Source: Roseibium aestuarii
GTDB lineage: Bacteria > Pseudomonadota > Alphaproteobacteria > Rhizobiales > Stappiaceae
Assembly: GCF_008477545.1 (NCBI RefSeq)
Contig: NZ_VORA01000003.1
Location: 1-64,000 of the forward strand
DNA: 64,000 nucleotides
Reading direction: 5' to 3'
Notes under the pieces: model-generated
Databases searched by the model: none
The model's input: the letters and a program-made list of their open reading frames with translations, nothing else
What the model was told of the DNA's origin: nothing
Program-made: the position numbers and the translations under genes
Shown here: positions 16,699 to 26,754 of the stretch, piece after piece
Numbering within the stretch: the first letter of the stretch is position 1
Layout of the letters: each line of letters opens with the position of its first letter

Positions 16699-17679
16699 AT
16701 GAACTATATCAGGACAGCGATGCTGCTGGCGGCCATGACCGCTCTCTTCATGGGCATCGGCTTCATGATCGGCGGCCAGTCGGGCATGATGATTGCCCTG
16801 GTGATTGCCGCCGCCATGAACCTCTTCGGCTACTGGAACTCCGACAAGATGGTGCTGCGCATGCACCATGCCCAGGAGGTCGATGAACGCAGCGCACCGG
16901 AATATTACGGTCTGGTGCGCCAGCTCGCGGCCCGTGCCGATCTGCCCATGCCGAAGGTCTATCTCATCGACAATCCGCAGCCGAACGCCTTTGCCACCGG
17001 CCGCAATCCGCAGAATGCCGCCGTTGCCGCCACCACCGGCCTGCTGCGCATGCTCACCCGCGAGGAAGTGGCAGGCGTGATGGCCCATGAGCTGGCCCAC
17101 GTGAAGAACCGCGACACGCTGACCATGACGATCACCGCCACGCTGGCGGGGGCGATCTCCATGCTCGGCAACTTCGCCTTCTTCTTCGGCGGCAACCGCG
17201 ACAACAACAATCCCTTCGGCTTTGTCGGCGTGCTGGTGGCGATGATCGTCGCCCCGCTGGCAGCCGCGCTGGTGCAGATGGCCATCTCGCGGACCCGCGA
17301 ATATGCCGCCGACCGCATGGGCGCGGAAATCTGCGGCGAGCCCATGTGGCTGGCCTCCGCTCTGTCCAAGATCGCCGGTGGCGTCGAGCACATCCACAAT
17401 CCGGATGCCGAGCACAATCCGGCGACCGCCCACATGTTCATCATCAACCCGCTGTCGGGGGAACGGATGGACAACCTCTTCTCCACCCACCCGGCGACCG
17501 AAAACCGCATCGCGGCGCTCCGCCAGATGGCGGCCTCCGGCCTCGGTGGAGGCGGAGGAGACACGATGTCGACGCCCCATGGCGCCGCATCCCGTCCATC
17601 TGCCTCGGCCTCCGGTCGCTCCGGCATTCCGAACCATCCCCGTGATCCGGGCGCCAGGCCCCGCGGCCCCTGGGGTTGA
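16699..17679 (+). CDS. htpX: Protease HtpX (M48 membrane metalloprotease)
   Basis: 326 residues from ATG 16699; the frame is open further upstream, but [19 protein letters not shown] is the typical HtpX beginning. Two N-terminal membrane segments are followed by HELAH (about 131-135), the zinc site, and [12 protein letters not shown], which carries the third ligand. Two further hydrophobic stretches follow ([13 protein letters not shown] and [16 protein letters not shown]). HtpX degrades misfolded inner-membrane proteins together with FtsH. The tail beyond about residue 290 is Gly/Ser/Pro-rich and variable. Often under heat-shock or envelope-stress control, but no promoter motif was identified here. 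Confidence 0.95.
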   Translation: MNYIRTAMLLAAMTALFMGIGFMIGGQSGMMIALVIAAAMNLFGYWNSDKMVLRMHHAQEVDERSAPEYYGLVRQLAARADLPMPKVYLIDNPQPNAFATGRNPQNAAVAATTGLLRMLTREEVAGVMAHELAHVKNRDTLTMTITATLAGAISMLGNFAFFFGGNRDNNNPFGFVGVLVAMIVAPLAAALVQMAISRTREYAADRMGAEICGEPMWLASALSKIAGGVEHIHNPDAEHNPATAHMFIINPLSGERMDNLFSTHPATENRIAALRQMAASGLGGGGGDTMSTPHGAASRPSASASGRSGIPNHPRDPGARPRGPWG

Positions 17680-17876
17680 GGCCCGTGACGTGAGGAGGCT
17701 GGGACCTCAGAGGCGACAAAAACCGCTTCGTTAAGGCTCCTTGCAAGAAAACCCTTTCGCCGGCTTCGCCACGCGCTTAAAATAGGGCTTCGCGCCGCTG
17801 TCCGGTTCCCCGGGCTGCGGCGCCTGTCATTTTACCGCCCGGATCGATCCGGCACCTTCAAGACTGGAATTCTTCC

Positions 17877-19280
17877 GTGGCACGACCGACCGGTGGCACC
17901 CGCCGCCCCCAGACCCGACCGCAGCAGCCCAAGGCAAGCCAGGGAGATGATCTTCCCGGTCTGGCCGGCAAGCCCGGCTTCGCGGCCCGCAAGGTGGCCG
18001 CAGACATTCTGGGCAATGTGGTTCACAAGCGTCATGCCATCGATGCGGAACTGGACCTGACCTCCGGCCACAGCGGCTTCCGTGCCCTGGCCCCCAACGA
18101 CCGGGCGCTGGTGCGGGCCATCGTCGGCGGCAGCCTGCGCCATCGCGGCGAGATCGCCGCGATCCTGGACCGGCTGCTGGATCGGAAGATCCCTGAAAAG
18201 ACCGGCCGCGTGGTCGACATCCTCCACATCGCCATCACCCAGATGCTCTATCTCGACATCCCCGACAGCGCGGCGGTCAATCTGGCCGTGGACCATGCGG
18301 GCGCCGACCGGCGTGCCAAACCCTACAAGGGGCTGGTGAACGGTGTGCTGCGCCGCCTTGGGCGCGAGCGGGACGAGATGACCGCAGATTTGGATGGCGT
18401 GCGCCTCAACACCCCGGACTGGCTTTTCGAGAGCTGGACCGAGACCTATGGCGCAGAGACAGCCCGCGCCATCGCCGAGGCCCACAGCAAGGAAGCCGCC
18501 GTCGACCTGAGCATCAAGGACGATGCCGCCGGCTGGGCCACCCGTGTGGGCGGCACGCTCGTCGGCAACCGCTCGGTTCGCCTGGGGGAAAAGGCCATCA
18601 TCGATCAGCTTGACGGCTACGCGGAAGGCGCCTGGTGGGTGCAGGATGCCGCCGCCGCCCTTCCCGCCCGCCTGCTGGGCGACATTGCCGGCAAGAGCGT
18701 CGCCGATCTCTGTGCCGCCCCCGGCGGCAAGACGCTTCAACTGGCCGCCGCCGGTGCAAAGGTCACCGCCGTCGACATTTCCAGGAGCCGGCTCAAGCGC
18801 GTGAGCGACAACCTCGCCCGCACCGGCATGACGGCCGAAATCGTCGCCGCCGACCTGAAGACCTGGGAGCCCAAGGCGCCCTTCGACGCCATCCTGCTCG
18901 ATGCCCCCTGCGGCGCAACCGGCACCATCCGCCGTCACCCGGACCTGCCCTGGATCAAGCAAGCCTATGACATCGGCAAGCTGGCGGAGATCCAGACCGA
19001 GCTTCTCGACCGGGCACTGACCTGGCTGAAGCCCGGCGGCCTGCTGGTCTATTGCACCTGCTCCCTCCAGCCGGAAGAGGGCGAAGCCCAGATCGCAGCC
19101 CTGCTGGAGCGCAATCCCGCCGTCAGCCTCGAGCCCGTCACCGCGGAGGATCTCGGCGGCCTGACCACGAGCATCAGCCCGGAAGGCTATCTGCGGAGCC
19201 TGCCGCACCACCCGGCCACGGCCGACGGCAGCCTCACCGGTCTCGACGGATTTTTCGCCGCCCGCCTGCGGAAGAATTAA
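17877..19280 (+). CDS. rsmB: 16S rRNA (cytosine-967-C5)-methyltransferase RsmB
   Basis: 467 residues. The N-terminal NusB-like domain covers about 35-170 (AADILGNVVHKRHAIDAEL, VDILHIAITQMLYLDIP). The C-terminal Rossmann domain has the SAM loop DLCAAPGGKT, the PC motif DAPCGATGT and the catalytic Cys in CTCSLQPEEGE. It methylates C967 of 16S rRNA. The start is GTG at 17877 with an Arg/Pro-rich lead-in that is not conserved in RsmB, so a later start is possible. It precedes the heparinase-like gene and purH in the same direction, a Hyphomicrobiales gene order. Confidence 0.93.
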   Translation: MARPTGGTRRPQTRPQQPKASQGDDLPGLAGKPGFAARKVAADILGNVVHKRHAIDAELDLTSGHSGFRALAPNDRALVRAIVGGSLRHRGEIAAILDRLLDRKIPEKTGRVVDILHIAITQMLYLDIPDSAAVNLAVDHAGADRRAKPYKGLVNGVLRRLGRERDEMTADLDGVRLNTPDWLFESWTETYGAETARAIAEAHSKEAAVDLSIKDDAAGWATRVGGTLVGNRSVRLGEKAIIDQLDGYAEGAWWVQDAAAALPARLLGDIAGKSVADLCAAPGGKTLQLAAAGAKVTAVDISRSRLKRVSDNLARTGMTAEIVAADLKTWEPKAPFDAILLDAPCGATGTIRRHPDLPWIKQAYDIGKLAEIQTELLDRALTWLKPGGLLVYCTCSLQPEEGEAQIAALLERNPAVSLEPVTAEDLGGLTTSISPEGYLRSLPHHPATADGSLTGLDGFFAARLRKN

Positions 19281-19412
19281 CGCGGAATAAACCGTTAATC
19301 CGGCCTAGTGAATTGTAAGCAATTGCTAACCTTAATTTTTCCTTGGGGCCGAAGGAAAGGGCAGCACCATATTCCGCAGTGAAAAGACAGTGACCAACGG
19401 AGTGACCGAGCG

Positions 19413-21320
19413 ATGAAAGCGGTCACGGAACAGGGCCGCATCTGGCGCCTGGCCCTTGGTCATGTCTGGCAGAACGGGATGCGCTGGGTCCACGGGGGCC
19501 CGGTGTTCCGGTTCCTGCCCAGCCCCTCCGCGCCGGAACGGCTGATCATCGCCCCTCAGGATCTGCGCACCGCCGACGAGACCAATGCCGCCGACATCTA
19601 CGGCGGGCGGTTCCTCTTCTCCGGCCACCTGATCGAGACCCACGGCCGCTCGCCCTTTCTCATCGAGGGCGCGAATGCGGACTGGTACCGGGCGCTGCAC
19701 GGCTTCGGCTGGCTGCGCGACCTGCGCGCCACCAGCAGCCAGGTCTCACGCAAGAATGCCCGGGTCCTCGTCGATGACTGGATCACCCATTGCGGGCGCT
19801 GGGACAAGGTGGCCTGGCAGCCGCCGGTAGTCACCCGCCGCATGCTCTCCTGGCTGAGCCATTCGCCCTTCCTGCTGGAAGACAGCGACCACGAGTTCTA
19901 CAGCCGGTTCCTGCGCGCGCTGGCCCGCCACCTGCGCTATCTGCGAAGGACGATCAACGACACCCACGACGGGGTGGAGCGCCTGCAGGCTGCTCTTGCC
20001 ATCGCCGCGGGCTCGGTCTGCCTCTCCGGTCATGGCCGCTTCACCCGCCAGGCCTTGCGCCGCCTCGACTACGAGCTGAACCGCCAGATCCTCCCGGACG
20101 GCGGGCATGTGTCGCGCAGTCCCGGGGCGATCATCCAGATCCTCGCGGATCTTCTGCCCGTGCGCCAGGTCTTCATGGCCCAGGGGCTGGAAATGACCGG
20201 CACGGTGATGCAGTCCGTCGACCGCATGATGCCGATCCTGCGCTTCTTCCGCCACGCGGACGGCGCGCTCGCCCATTTCAACGGCATGGGCTCCACCCCC
20301 AACGATCTCGTGGCCACCATCATGGCCTATGACGATGCGCGCGGTGCCCCGCCCTCCAATGCGCCGCACAGCGGCTATCAGCGCCTGAGCGGCGGCCAGA
20401 GCCTCGTGCTCATGGACACGGGCCGCCCGCCCCGCGACGGGGTCAGCGGCTCCGCCCATGCCGGTTGCCTGTCCTTCGAGTTCTCCTCCGGCCTCAACCG
20501 GCTGGTGGTGAATTGCGGCGTGTCCGCCCGCGCCAGCGACGCCTGGCGCAAGGTCAGCCGCTCCACGGCGGCCCATTCCACCGCCTCCCTTGAAGACACC
20601 TCGTCCTGCCGCTTCCTGGCAGACTGGCCCTTCGGGCGCTGGCTCGGCGCTCCGGTGGTGTCCGGACCGACCATCGTTCCGGTGGAACGGCACGAGGACG
20701 ACGCCGGCACCCGCGTCACCGCCTCCCACGATGGCTATCTCAAGTCCTTCGGCATCATCCATTGCCGCGACATCCGCCTTGCCGGCGACGGCACGGTGCT
20801 CGACGGGATCGACAGCTTCCCGGCCGGCGGCCCGGAGCGCCATGGCGACCAGTTTGCCATCCGCTTCCATCTGCACCCGGCCATCAAGGCAAGTCTCCTG
20901 CGCGGCGGTGCGGCCATCCTGCTCGCCTGTCCCGACGGCGAGGCCTGGGAGTTCGACAGTCCGGGTCAGGATCTGGCGCTGGAAGACTCCATCTACCTGT
21001 CGGACGTCTATGGCCATCGCAAGACGCTGCAGCTGGTCATCTACGGCCGCATCAGCTCGTCTCCGACCGTCGTCTGGCAATTCCGCCGCACCGCTGTCGC
21101 CCGGCCGGAGCGCCGCCCCCTGAGCCGCATCCGCGCGCAGGTCATGGCCACGCCGGAGCTGCCGCTCGACGACCCGCAGACGGAGGACGCGGACATCTCC
21201 GCAGATCCCGCCGGGACCGATGAGGCGCCGGCCGCACCGGCCCCCCACTCCTTCGAGGACGAGATCGAAAGCGCACTCGACGCCGCGTTCGACCGGCCGG
21301 ATCGATCTGACCCGAGCTGA
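19413..21320 (+). CDS. Heparinase II/III family protein
   Basis: 635 residues. The first 330 residues or so are largely helical, an (alpha/alpha) toroid as in polysaccharide lyases of family PL12/PL21, with the conserved NDTHDGVERLQAALAIA and GGHVSRSPGAI. The C-terminal half (about 330-570) is beta-rich and matches the heparinase II/III domain (HAGCLSFEFSSGLNRLVVNCG). The Pro/Glu/Asp-rich end looks disordered. No signal peptide is obvious, unlike true secreted lyases. Members of this group next to purH and rsmB are widespread in Hyphomicrobiales; the substrate is unknown. Start codon ATG, with purH about 110 bp downstream. Confidence 0.85.
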   Translation: MKAVTEQGRIWRLALGHVWQNGMRWVHGGPVFRFLPSPSAPERLIIAPQDLRTADETNAADIYGGRFLFSGHLIETHGRSPFLIEGANADWYRALHGFGWLRDLRATSSQVSRKNARVLVDDWITHCGRWDKVAWQPPVVTRRMLSWLSHSPFLLEDSDHEFYSRFLRALARHLRYLRRTINDTHDGVERLQAALAIAAGSVCLSGHGRFTRQALRRLDYELNRQILPDGGHVSRSPGAIIQILADLLPVRQVFMAQGLEMTGTVMQSVDRMMPILRFFRHADGALAHFNGMGSTPNDLVATIMAYDDARGAPPSNAPHSGYQRLSGGQSLVLMDTGRPPRDGVSGSAHAGCLSFEFSSGLNRLVVNCGVSARASDAWRKVSRSTAAHSTASLEDTSSCRFLADWPFGRWLGAPVVSGPTIVPVERHEDDAGTRVTASHDGYLKSFGIIHCRDIRLAGDGTVLDGIDSFPAGGPERHGDQFAIRFHLHPAIKASLLRGGAAILLACPDGEAWEFDSPGQDLALEDSIYLSDVYGHRKTLQLVIYGRISSSPTVVWQFRRTAVARPERRPLSRIRAQVMATPELPLDDPQTEDADISADPAGTDEAPAAPAPHSFEDEIESALDAAFDRPDRSDPS

Positions 21321-21429
21321 CGCGTCCCAAACGGCCCGATGGCGTTTCCTTGGGCTTTTGCTTTGCCAGCATTCGTGATAGGCGACCCGCGAGTGTCCCC
21401 TTCCTTCACGACATCACGAGGCAAGCTTC

Positions 21430-23046
21430 ATGGCCATTGTGTCCAAGAGTGTTCCCGTTCCGCCGCTGGTCCCCGTCAAGCGCGCGCTGCTTTCCGTTTT
21501 CGACAAGACCGGACTGGTCGAGTTCGCCAAGGCCCTGGCCGAGCGCGGCGTCGAGCTGGTCTCCACCGGCGGCTCCTACAAGTCCCTGAAGGATGCGGGC
21601 CTCGAAGTTCTCGACATTTCCGAAGTGACCGGCTTCCCCGAGATCATGGACGGCCGGGTAAAGACCCTGCATCCGAAAGTCCACGGCGGTCTTCTCTCCA
21701 TCCGTGACGACGCCGACCACCAGGCCGCCATGGCCGAGCACGGCATCACCGGCATCGATCTCTTCTGCGGCAACCTCTATCCCTTCGAGGACGTGGTGGC
21801 CAAGGGCGCGGATTACGCGACCGGCATCGAGAACATCGACATCGGCGGCCCGGCCATGACCCGCGCCGCCGCCAAGAACCATGCCTATGTCACCGTGGTC
21901 ACCGACCCGGCAGATTATGCGGACGTGATCGCGGCGCTGGACGCCAACGGCGGCCAGTCTCCGATCGAGCTGCGCAAGAAGCTGGCGCTGAAGGCCTTTG
22001 CCCGCACCGCCGCCTATGACGCCGCCGTCTCCAACTGGATGGCCGATCAGCTGAACGAAGCCACCCCGACCCACCGCGCCGTCGGCGGCAAGCTGGCCGA
22101 AGTCATGCGCTACGGCGAGAACCCGCATCAGTCCGCAGGCTTCTACAAGACCGGCGAAGCCCGGCCGGGTGTCGCGACCGCGCGCCAGATCCAGGGCAAG
22201 ACGCTCTCCTACAACAACATCAACGACACGGACGCCGCCTTCGAGCTGGTCTCCGAGTTCGACCCGGCGCGCACCGCGGCTGTGGCCATCATCAAGCATG
22301 CCAACCCTTGCGGCGTGGCGGAAGCCCCGACCCTGCGCGAGGCCTATGAACTGGCCCTGCGCTGCGACCCGGTCTCCGCCTTCGGGGGCATTGTCGCCCT
22401 GAACGGCAAGCTCGACGCGGCCGCCGCCGAAGAGATCGTCAAGATCTTCACCGAGGTGATCATCGCCCCGGATGCAGACGAAGCCGCCAAGGAAATCATC
22501 GCCGCCAAGAAGAACCTGCGCCTGCTGCTGACCGGCGGTCTTGCCGATCCGCGCGCCAAGGGCCTCTTCGTCAAGTCCGTGGCCGGCGGCCTGCTCGTGC
22601 AGGACCGCGACAGCGGTGTGGTCGATGACCTGGACCTCAAGGTCGTGACGAAGCGCGCGCCCACCGAGCAGGAACTGAAAGACCTGAAGTTCGCCTTCCG
22701 CGTGGCCAAGCACGTCAAGTCCAACGCCATCGTCTACGCCCGCGACGGAGCCACCGTCGGCGTCGGCGCCGGCCAGATGAGCCGCGTCGACAGCGCCCGC
22801 ATCGCCGCCCGCAAGGCGCTCGACGCCACCGAGGCCGCCGGCCTGACCGAAGCCCTGACCAAGGGCTGCGTGGTTGCCTCAGACGCCTTCTTCCCCTTCG
22901 CCGATGGCCTGCTGTCTGCGGCGGAAGCCGGCGCGACGGCCGTGATCCAGCCCGGCGGCTCCATGCGTGACGACGAAGTCATCGCAGCGGCCGATGAAGC
23001 TGGCCTGGCAATGGTCATGACCGGAATGCGTCATTTCCGCCATTGA
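21430..23046 (+). CDS. purH: Bifunctional AICAR formyltransferase/IMP cyclohydrolase PurH
   Basis: 538 residues, standard size. It carries out the last two steps of IMP synthesis. The N-terminal MGS-like cyclohydrolase domain (about 1-200) has [21 protein letters not shown] and [13 protein letters not shown]. The C-terminal AICAR transformylase domain has [25 protein letters not shown], the catalytic KHANPCGVA and [13 protein letters not shown] start with an AGGCAAGC spacer region. A strong terminator follows, so purH ends its transcription unit. Confidence 0.97.
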   Translation: MAIVSKSVPVPPLVPVKRALLSVFDKTGLVEFAKALAERGVELVSTGGSYKSLKDAGLEVLDISEVTGFPEIMDGRVKTLHPKVHGGLLSIRDDADHQAAMAEHGITGIDLFCGNLYPFEDVVAKGADYATGIENIDIGGPAMTRAAAKNHAYVTVVTDPADYADVIAALDANGGQSPIELRKKLALKAFARTAAYDAAVSNWMADQLNEATPTHRAVGGKLAEVMRYGENPHQSAGFYKTGEARPGVATARQIQGKTLSYNNINDTDAAFELVSEFDPARTAAVAIIKHANPCGVAEAPTLREAYELALRCDPVSAFGGIVALNGKLDAAAAEEIVKIFTEVIIAPDADEAAKEIIAAKKNLRLLLTGGLADPRAKGLFVKSVAGGLLVQDRDSGVVDDLDLKVVTKRAPTEQELKDLKFAFRVAKHVKSNAIVYARDGATVGVGAGQMSRVDSARIAARKALDATEAAGLTEALTKGCVVASDAFFPFADGLLSAAEAGATAVIQPGGSMRDDEVIAAADEAGLAMVMTGMRHFRH

Positions 23047-23062
23047 TATAAATAACAGTAAG

Positions 23063-23093
23063 ACGACTGGCGAAAACTTGCTTCGCCAGTCGT
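23063..23093 (+). terminator. Intrinsic terminator of purH
   Basis: ACGACTGGCGAA pairs perfectly with TTCGCCAGTCGT (12 bp) around a seven-base loop, followed by TTCCATTTCT. Confidence 0.8.
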
Positions 23094-23138
23094 TTCCATT
23101 TCTAATAACACTTCCTTAAATACGTATTTTCTATCGTT

Positions 23139-23164
23139 CTCCGGATTGATCTTCTGATCCGGAG
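23139..23164 (+). promoter_or_regulatory. Hairpin covering the ribosome-binding site of the chemoreceptor gene
   Basis: CTCCGGAT (23139-23146) is the exact complement of ATCCGGAG (23157-23164) around a ten-base loop. The right arm contains GGAG, the only Shine-Dalgarno sequence before the ATG at 23171. Folding would hide the ribosome-binding site. Confidence 0.55.
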
Positions 23165-23170
23165 TAACAG

Positions 23171-25279
23171 ATGCTCAGATCCGCCGGCATTACGACCAAA
23201 CTCGTAGCCCTCAGCATTTCCAGCATTGCCGCAGTGCTGATCGTCGGGGTCGGAGTGATTGTCTGGACCGTCTCCACGATCACCAGAGATCAGGCCATCC
23301 GGCGCGCCGAGAATGTCGCCGAAGCTCAGGCCGAATATGTTCGCCGAACGCTGGAGCATGGCCACACCATCGCCAAGTCCCTCGGCGACACGCTCTCCGG
23401 CCTGAAACAGGCTGGCTCCGTCGATCGGCTGGCCTGGATCGCCACGCTTCGCGGCGTCCTCGCCGAGCAGCCGGACCTTTCCGGGGTCTGGGGCGTTGTC
23501 ACCACCGACGAACTGGACGGACGCAACGCGGAATTCGTCGGCAAGGACCTGCACAACGAGACAGGCGGCTGGCGCCCCTATTTCTACCGCGACGGCGACA
23601 AGATCGAATATCAGGCCATTCCGCTCACCGACATCGAGCAGGCTGCCGAGCCGGCGCTCTGGTTCACGGTGGCCTACGAGACTGGCAAGCCCTTCGTCAC
23701 CGAGCCCTACACCTGGGGCCTGAACGATGGCGGCACCGCCACGGGCATGACCTTCTCGGCCCCGCTGATGGCGGACGGCAAGCCGATCGGTGCGGTCGGC
23801 GTGGATCTCTATCTCAAGGCCATCTCGGAAAGCCTGAATGCCATCCGCCCCCTTGATACCGGCGAGGTGAAACTCCTCTCCCAGGGCCGGAAGTGGGTCA
23901 CCCATCCGGACGAGGCACTACTCGACAAGCCATGGGCGGACGGCGCAGCCCAGGCCGATGGCGACACCTCCGCGCGGATCTGGGCCGAGCTCGAACAGGG
24001 CCGCATGACGAGCTACTACGGGTTCTCCCCGCGCTTCGGCGAGGATGTGGTCAGCATCCTCGTGCCCATCAGCGTGGGCACCACCGGCCAAAGCCTGTTT
24101 CTCGCGGTGGATGTTCCCACCTCGACCCTGCAGAGTGCCACCTATGACGTGGTCTGGACCGTGCTTGCGGTGAGCGCCGTGATGCTTCTGGTGGCCGCCG
24201 CCGCGCTCCTCCTTGCCGGCCGCGCCCTGATCCAGAGGCCGTTCCGCCAGATCCTCGACAGCATCCGCGCGCTCACCGATCACCGCTACGACGTGACCAT
24301 TCCCGACACGGACCGCCGCGACGAGATCGGCGAGGTGAACAAGGCACTCGAGATCTTCCGCGACAAGGCCCGCGAGGCCGAAGACCTGGCCGCCCAGCAG
24401 GCCCTGCAACAGCAGGAGCAGATCCGGCGCGCGGAAAGCATCCGGACCCTGTCCAGCAGCTTCGATGCCCAGATCAGCCAGCTGGTGACCACGGTCATGT
24501 CGCAGGTGGGCGATCTTTCCACGGCGGCCATCACCCTGACGTCGGGTGCCGATGACACCAGCGCCAAAAGCACGGCGGTCGCGGCCGCCTCGGAAGAAGC
24601 CTCGGCAAACGTGGAAACCGTCGCCTCGGCCGCCGAGGAACTGATGGCGTCGGTCGGCGAGATCCGCCGCCAGATGGCCCAGTCGGCAGAGATTGCGAGC
24701 CAGGCCGTGACCCAGGCCAACACCACCAACAGCAAGATCGAGGAACTTTCCAGCGCCGCCGCCAGAATCGGCGAAGTGGTCAAGCTGATCACCGCCATCG
24801 CGGAACAGACCAACCTTCTGGCCCTCAACGCCACCATCGAGGCCGCCCGCGCGGGCGAAGCGGGCAAGGGTTTTGCCGTGGTCGCGGCCGAGGTGAAGGA
24901 ACTGGCAACCCAGACCTCCAAGGCCACCGAGGAGATCTCCGCCCAGATCAACGCCGTTCAGGAAGAAACCACCGGCGCGGTGGAGGCAATTGCCCGGATT
25001 TCCGAGATCATCGAGAACATGAACGAGATCTCCATGGGCATCCAGGGCTCCGTCGACCAGCAAAGCCAGGCGACGGAGGAGATCGCCCGCAACATCCAGG
25101 AAGCGGCCAACGGCACGCAGGATGTGGCAAGCAACATTGTCCAGGTGGCCGCCTCCGCCGATCAGACCGGTTCTGCCGCCCGCAAGGTGAACATGTCCGC
25201 CGATGTCCTCAAGGCAGAAGCCAACCGGCTGAAACAGGAGGTGGAGACCTTCCTCAAGGGCGTTCGCTCTGCCGCCTGA
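23171..25279 (+). CDS. Methyl-accepting chemotaxis protein with periplasmic Cache sensor
   Basis: 702 residues. A membrane segment (about 10-32) is followed by a large periplasmic region (about 35-325) with double-Cache features ([44 protein letters not shown]). A second membrane segment (about 330-352), a HAMP domain ([22 protein letters not shown] as neighbouring pieces) and the signalling coiled coil follow, with the hairpin tip [20 protein letters not shown]. It senses a small extracellular ligand and feeds CheA; Cache receptors often bind amino or organic acids, but the ligand is unknown here. No C-terminal NWETF-type pentapeptide. No che genes are nearby, so it is an orphan receptor. 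Translation may be gated by the upstream hairpin. Confidence 0.92.
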   Translation: MLRSAGITTKLVALSISSIAAVLIVGVGVIVWTVSTITRDQAIRRAENVAEAQAEYVRRTLEHGHTIAKSLGDTLSGLKQAGSVDRLAWIATLRGVLAEQPDLSGVWGVVTTDELDGRNAEFVGKDLHNETGGWRPYFYRDGDKIEYQAIPLTDIEQAAEPALWFTVAYETGKPFVTEPYTWGLNDGGTATGMTFSAPLMADGKPIGAVGVDLYLKAISESLNAIRPLDTGEVKLLSQGRKWVTHPDEALLDKPWADGAAQADGDTSARIWAELEQGRMTSYYGFSPRFGEDVVSILVPISVGTTGQSLFLAVDVPTSTLQSATYDVVWTVLAVSAVMLLVAAAALLLAGRALIQRPFRQILDSIRALTDHRYDVTIPDTDRRDEIGEVNKALEIFRDKAREAEDLAAQQALQQQEQIRRAESIRTLSSSFDAQISQLVTTVMSQVGDLSTAAITLTSGADDTSAKSTAVAAASEEASANVETVASAAEELMASVGEIRRQMAQSAEIASQAVTQANTTNSKIEELSSAAARIGEVVKLITAIAEQTNLLALNATIEAARAGEAGKGFAVVAAEVKELATQTSKATEEISAQINAVQEETTGAVEAIARISEIIENMNEISMGIQGSVDQQSQATEEIARNIQEAANGTQDVASNIVQVAASADQTGSAARKVNMSADVLKAEANRLKQEVETFLKGVRSAA

Positions 25280-25300
25280 CCTCTCTGCTGCAGCGCGACC

Positions 25301-26668
25301 CTATCGCGCATCAAGCCGCCGCAGCAGCAGCGCCCCAAGGACAAAGAACAGAAGGATCACCGACATGCCCGCCCGCTGCGATCCCGTCGCGGCGGTGAGG
25401 AGCCCGACGGCCAGCGGGCTCAGGAAACTGGTGACCTTGCCGGACAGGGCCATGAGCCCGAAGGACTGGGTCAGCCGGTCCGCAGGAGCCAGCGCCACGA
25501 GAAGGCTGCGGGACGCCGCCTGCAGGGGCCCGGCCGCAGCCCCGATCACGGCCCCGAGCCCCAGGAACACCTGATCCGCCACGCCGCTGAAAAGCCCCTC
25601 GCCCCCGGGAACCACCGGCACCACGAAGAGCACCGTCGTCCGATCAAGGGAGATCAGCCCCAGCCCGCAGACGAAGAGCAGCGCGAGGGCGCCGAGGAGA
25701 ACACGGCGCGGCCCGATCCGGTCGTCCAGAACCCCTCCGGCCAGCGCACCGGCCGTGCCCGTCACGGTGAGAAGGATGCCGAAAATGCCGATTTCCACGG
25801 TCTCCCAGCCGAGCTGGCCTGCCGCATAGATGCCACCGAAGGCAAAAAGCGCGACCAGCCCGTCCTTGTAGGCCATGTTGGCGAGAAGGAAGGTCGTCAG
25901 CGGCCCCGCATCCTTCAGCCCGCGGACGGCGTCCCTCAGCGAGGCAGCGCCTGCGCGCAAGGCGTGGGACAAACGCGCACGCTTCGGCGCATCGGGAACC
26001 ACCAGGAACAGCGGCAGGACGAAGACGGCATACCACAGGGCCGAGAGCGGACCGCTGACCCGGTCACCGGCACCGGTCTGCGGATCAAGCCCGAAGAGCG
26101 GCGTGAGCCCGAGGAGCGTCCGGCCGGTCTCCGGAGAGGCCACCAAGAAGCCCAGCGCCAGCACGAGGCTGACCAGCCCGCCCGCATAGCCGATAGCCCA
26201 TCCCAGCCCCGACAATCTTCCCACCTGACCGCGCGGGACGAGATCCCCCATCATCGCATTGTTGAAGACCGTCGCGAACTCGACCGCGAGGGTCGCAAGC
26301 GCAAAGCCGCCCAGCGCCAGCGCGACACTGTGGGGCCCACCGGGCACCGCCCCCCACAAAAGGCAGCAACCGACGACAAGCGGCACGGAAAAGGCCAGGA
26401 TCCACGGCTTGCGGTGGCCGGTGGCGTCGGCGACCGATCCGAGCAGCGGTGCCAGCAGGGCAATCACCAGTCCGGCGGCGGCCGTCGCATAGCCCCAGAG
26501 CTCCTGCCCCAGCGCCGGCGTGGCGGCGACCCGCGTCGCGAAATAGGGCGCGAAGACGAAGGTCGTCACCAGCGTGAAGAAGGGCTGGGTCGCCCAGTCG
26601 AACAGCGCCCAGGACAACCGGATGGAAAGGCTGGCGGACGGACTGGCAGAGGAAGGGGAAACGGTCAC
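25301..26668 (-). CDS. MFS transporter of the UMF1 (Atg22-like) type
   Basis: 455 residues from GTG 26668. The frame is open to 26725, but that would start inside the terminator of the upstream gdh gene, so the later GTG is preferred. About twelve hydrophobic segments. The start LSWALFDWATQPFFTLV with FAPYFA is the UMF1 signature, as is the loop SVADATGHRKPW. Relatives are annotated as vacuolar amino-acid effluxers in fungi and as uncharacterised permeases in bacteria, so the substrate is unknown. It converges with the chemoreceptor gene and follows NAD-GDH in the same direction, which loosely fits amino-acid export, but this is inference. Confidence 0.8.
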   Translation of the reverse strand: MTVSPSSASPSASLSIRLSWALFDWATQPFFTLVTTFVFAPYFATRVAATPALGQELWGYATAAAGLVIALLAPLLGSVADATGHRKPWILAFSVPLVVGCCLLWGAVPGGPHSVALALGGFALATLAVEFATVFNNAMMGDLVPRGQVGRLSGLGWAIGYAGGLVSLVLALGFLVASPETGRTLLGLTPLFGLDPQTGAGDRVSGPLSALWYAVFVLPLFLVVPDAPKRARLSHALRAGAASLRDAVRGLKDAGPLTTFLLANMAYKDGLVALFAFGGIYAAGQLGWETVEIGIFGILLTVTGTAGALAGGVLDDRIGPRRVLLGALALLFVCGLGLISLDRTTVLFVVPVVPGGEGLFSGVADQVFLGLGAVIGAAAGPLQAASRSLLVALAPADRLTQSFGLMALSGKVTSFLSPLAVGLLTAATGSQRAGMSVILLFFVLGALLLRRLDAR

Positions 26669-26688
26669 GCAAGAGGCCCGGAAACATG

Positions 26689-26718
26689 AAAACGGGCCGA
26701 CAGCGTGGCTGCCGGCCC
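26689..26718 (-). terminator. Intrinsic terminator of the NAD-glutamate dehydrogenase gene
   Basis: On the minus strand GGGCCGGCAG, a five-base loop and CTGTCGGCCC (10 bp, one G-T pair) are followed by GTTTTC. It sits between the gdh stop and the GTG of the MFS gene. Confidence 0.75.
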
Positions 26719-26754
26719 GGATCACGTCAAGCTCGTCACCGAGATCCTGGAGGA

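Noticed and set aside
25280..25300. Terminator between the chemoreceptor and MFS genes
   Set aside because: Only short imperfect dyads with no T-run; not convincing.
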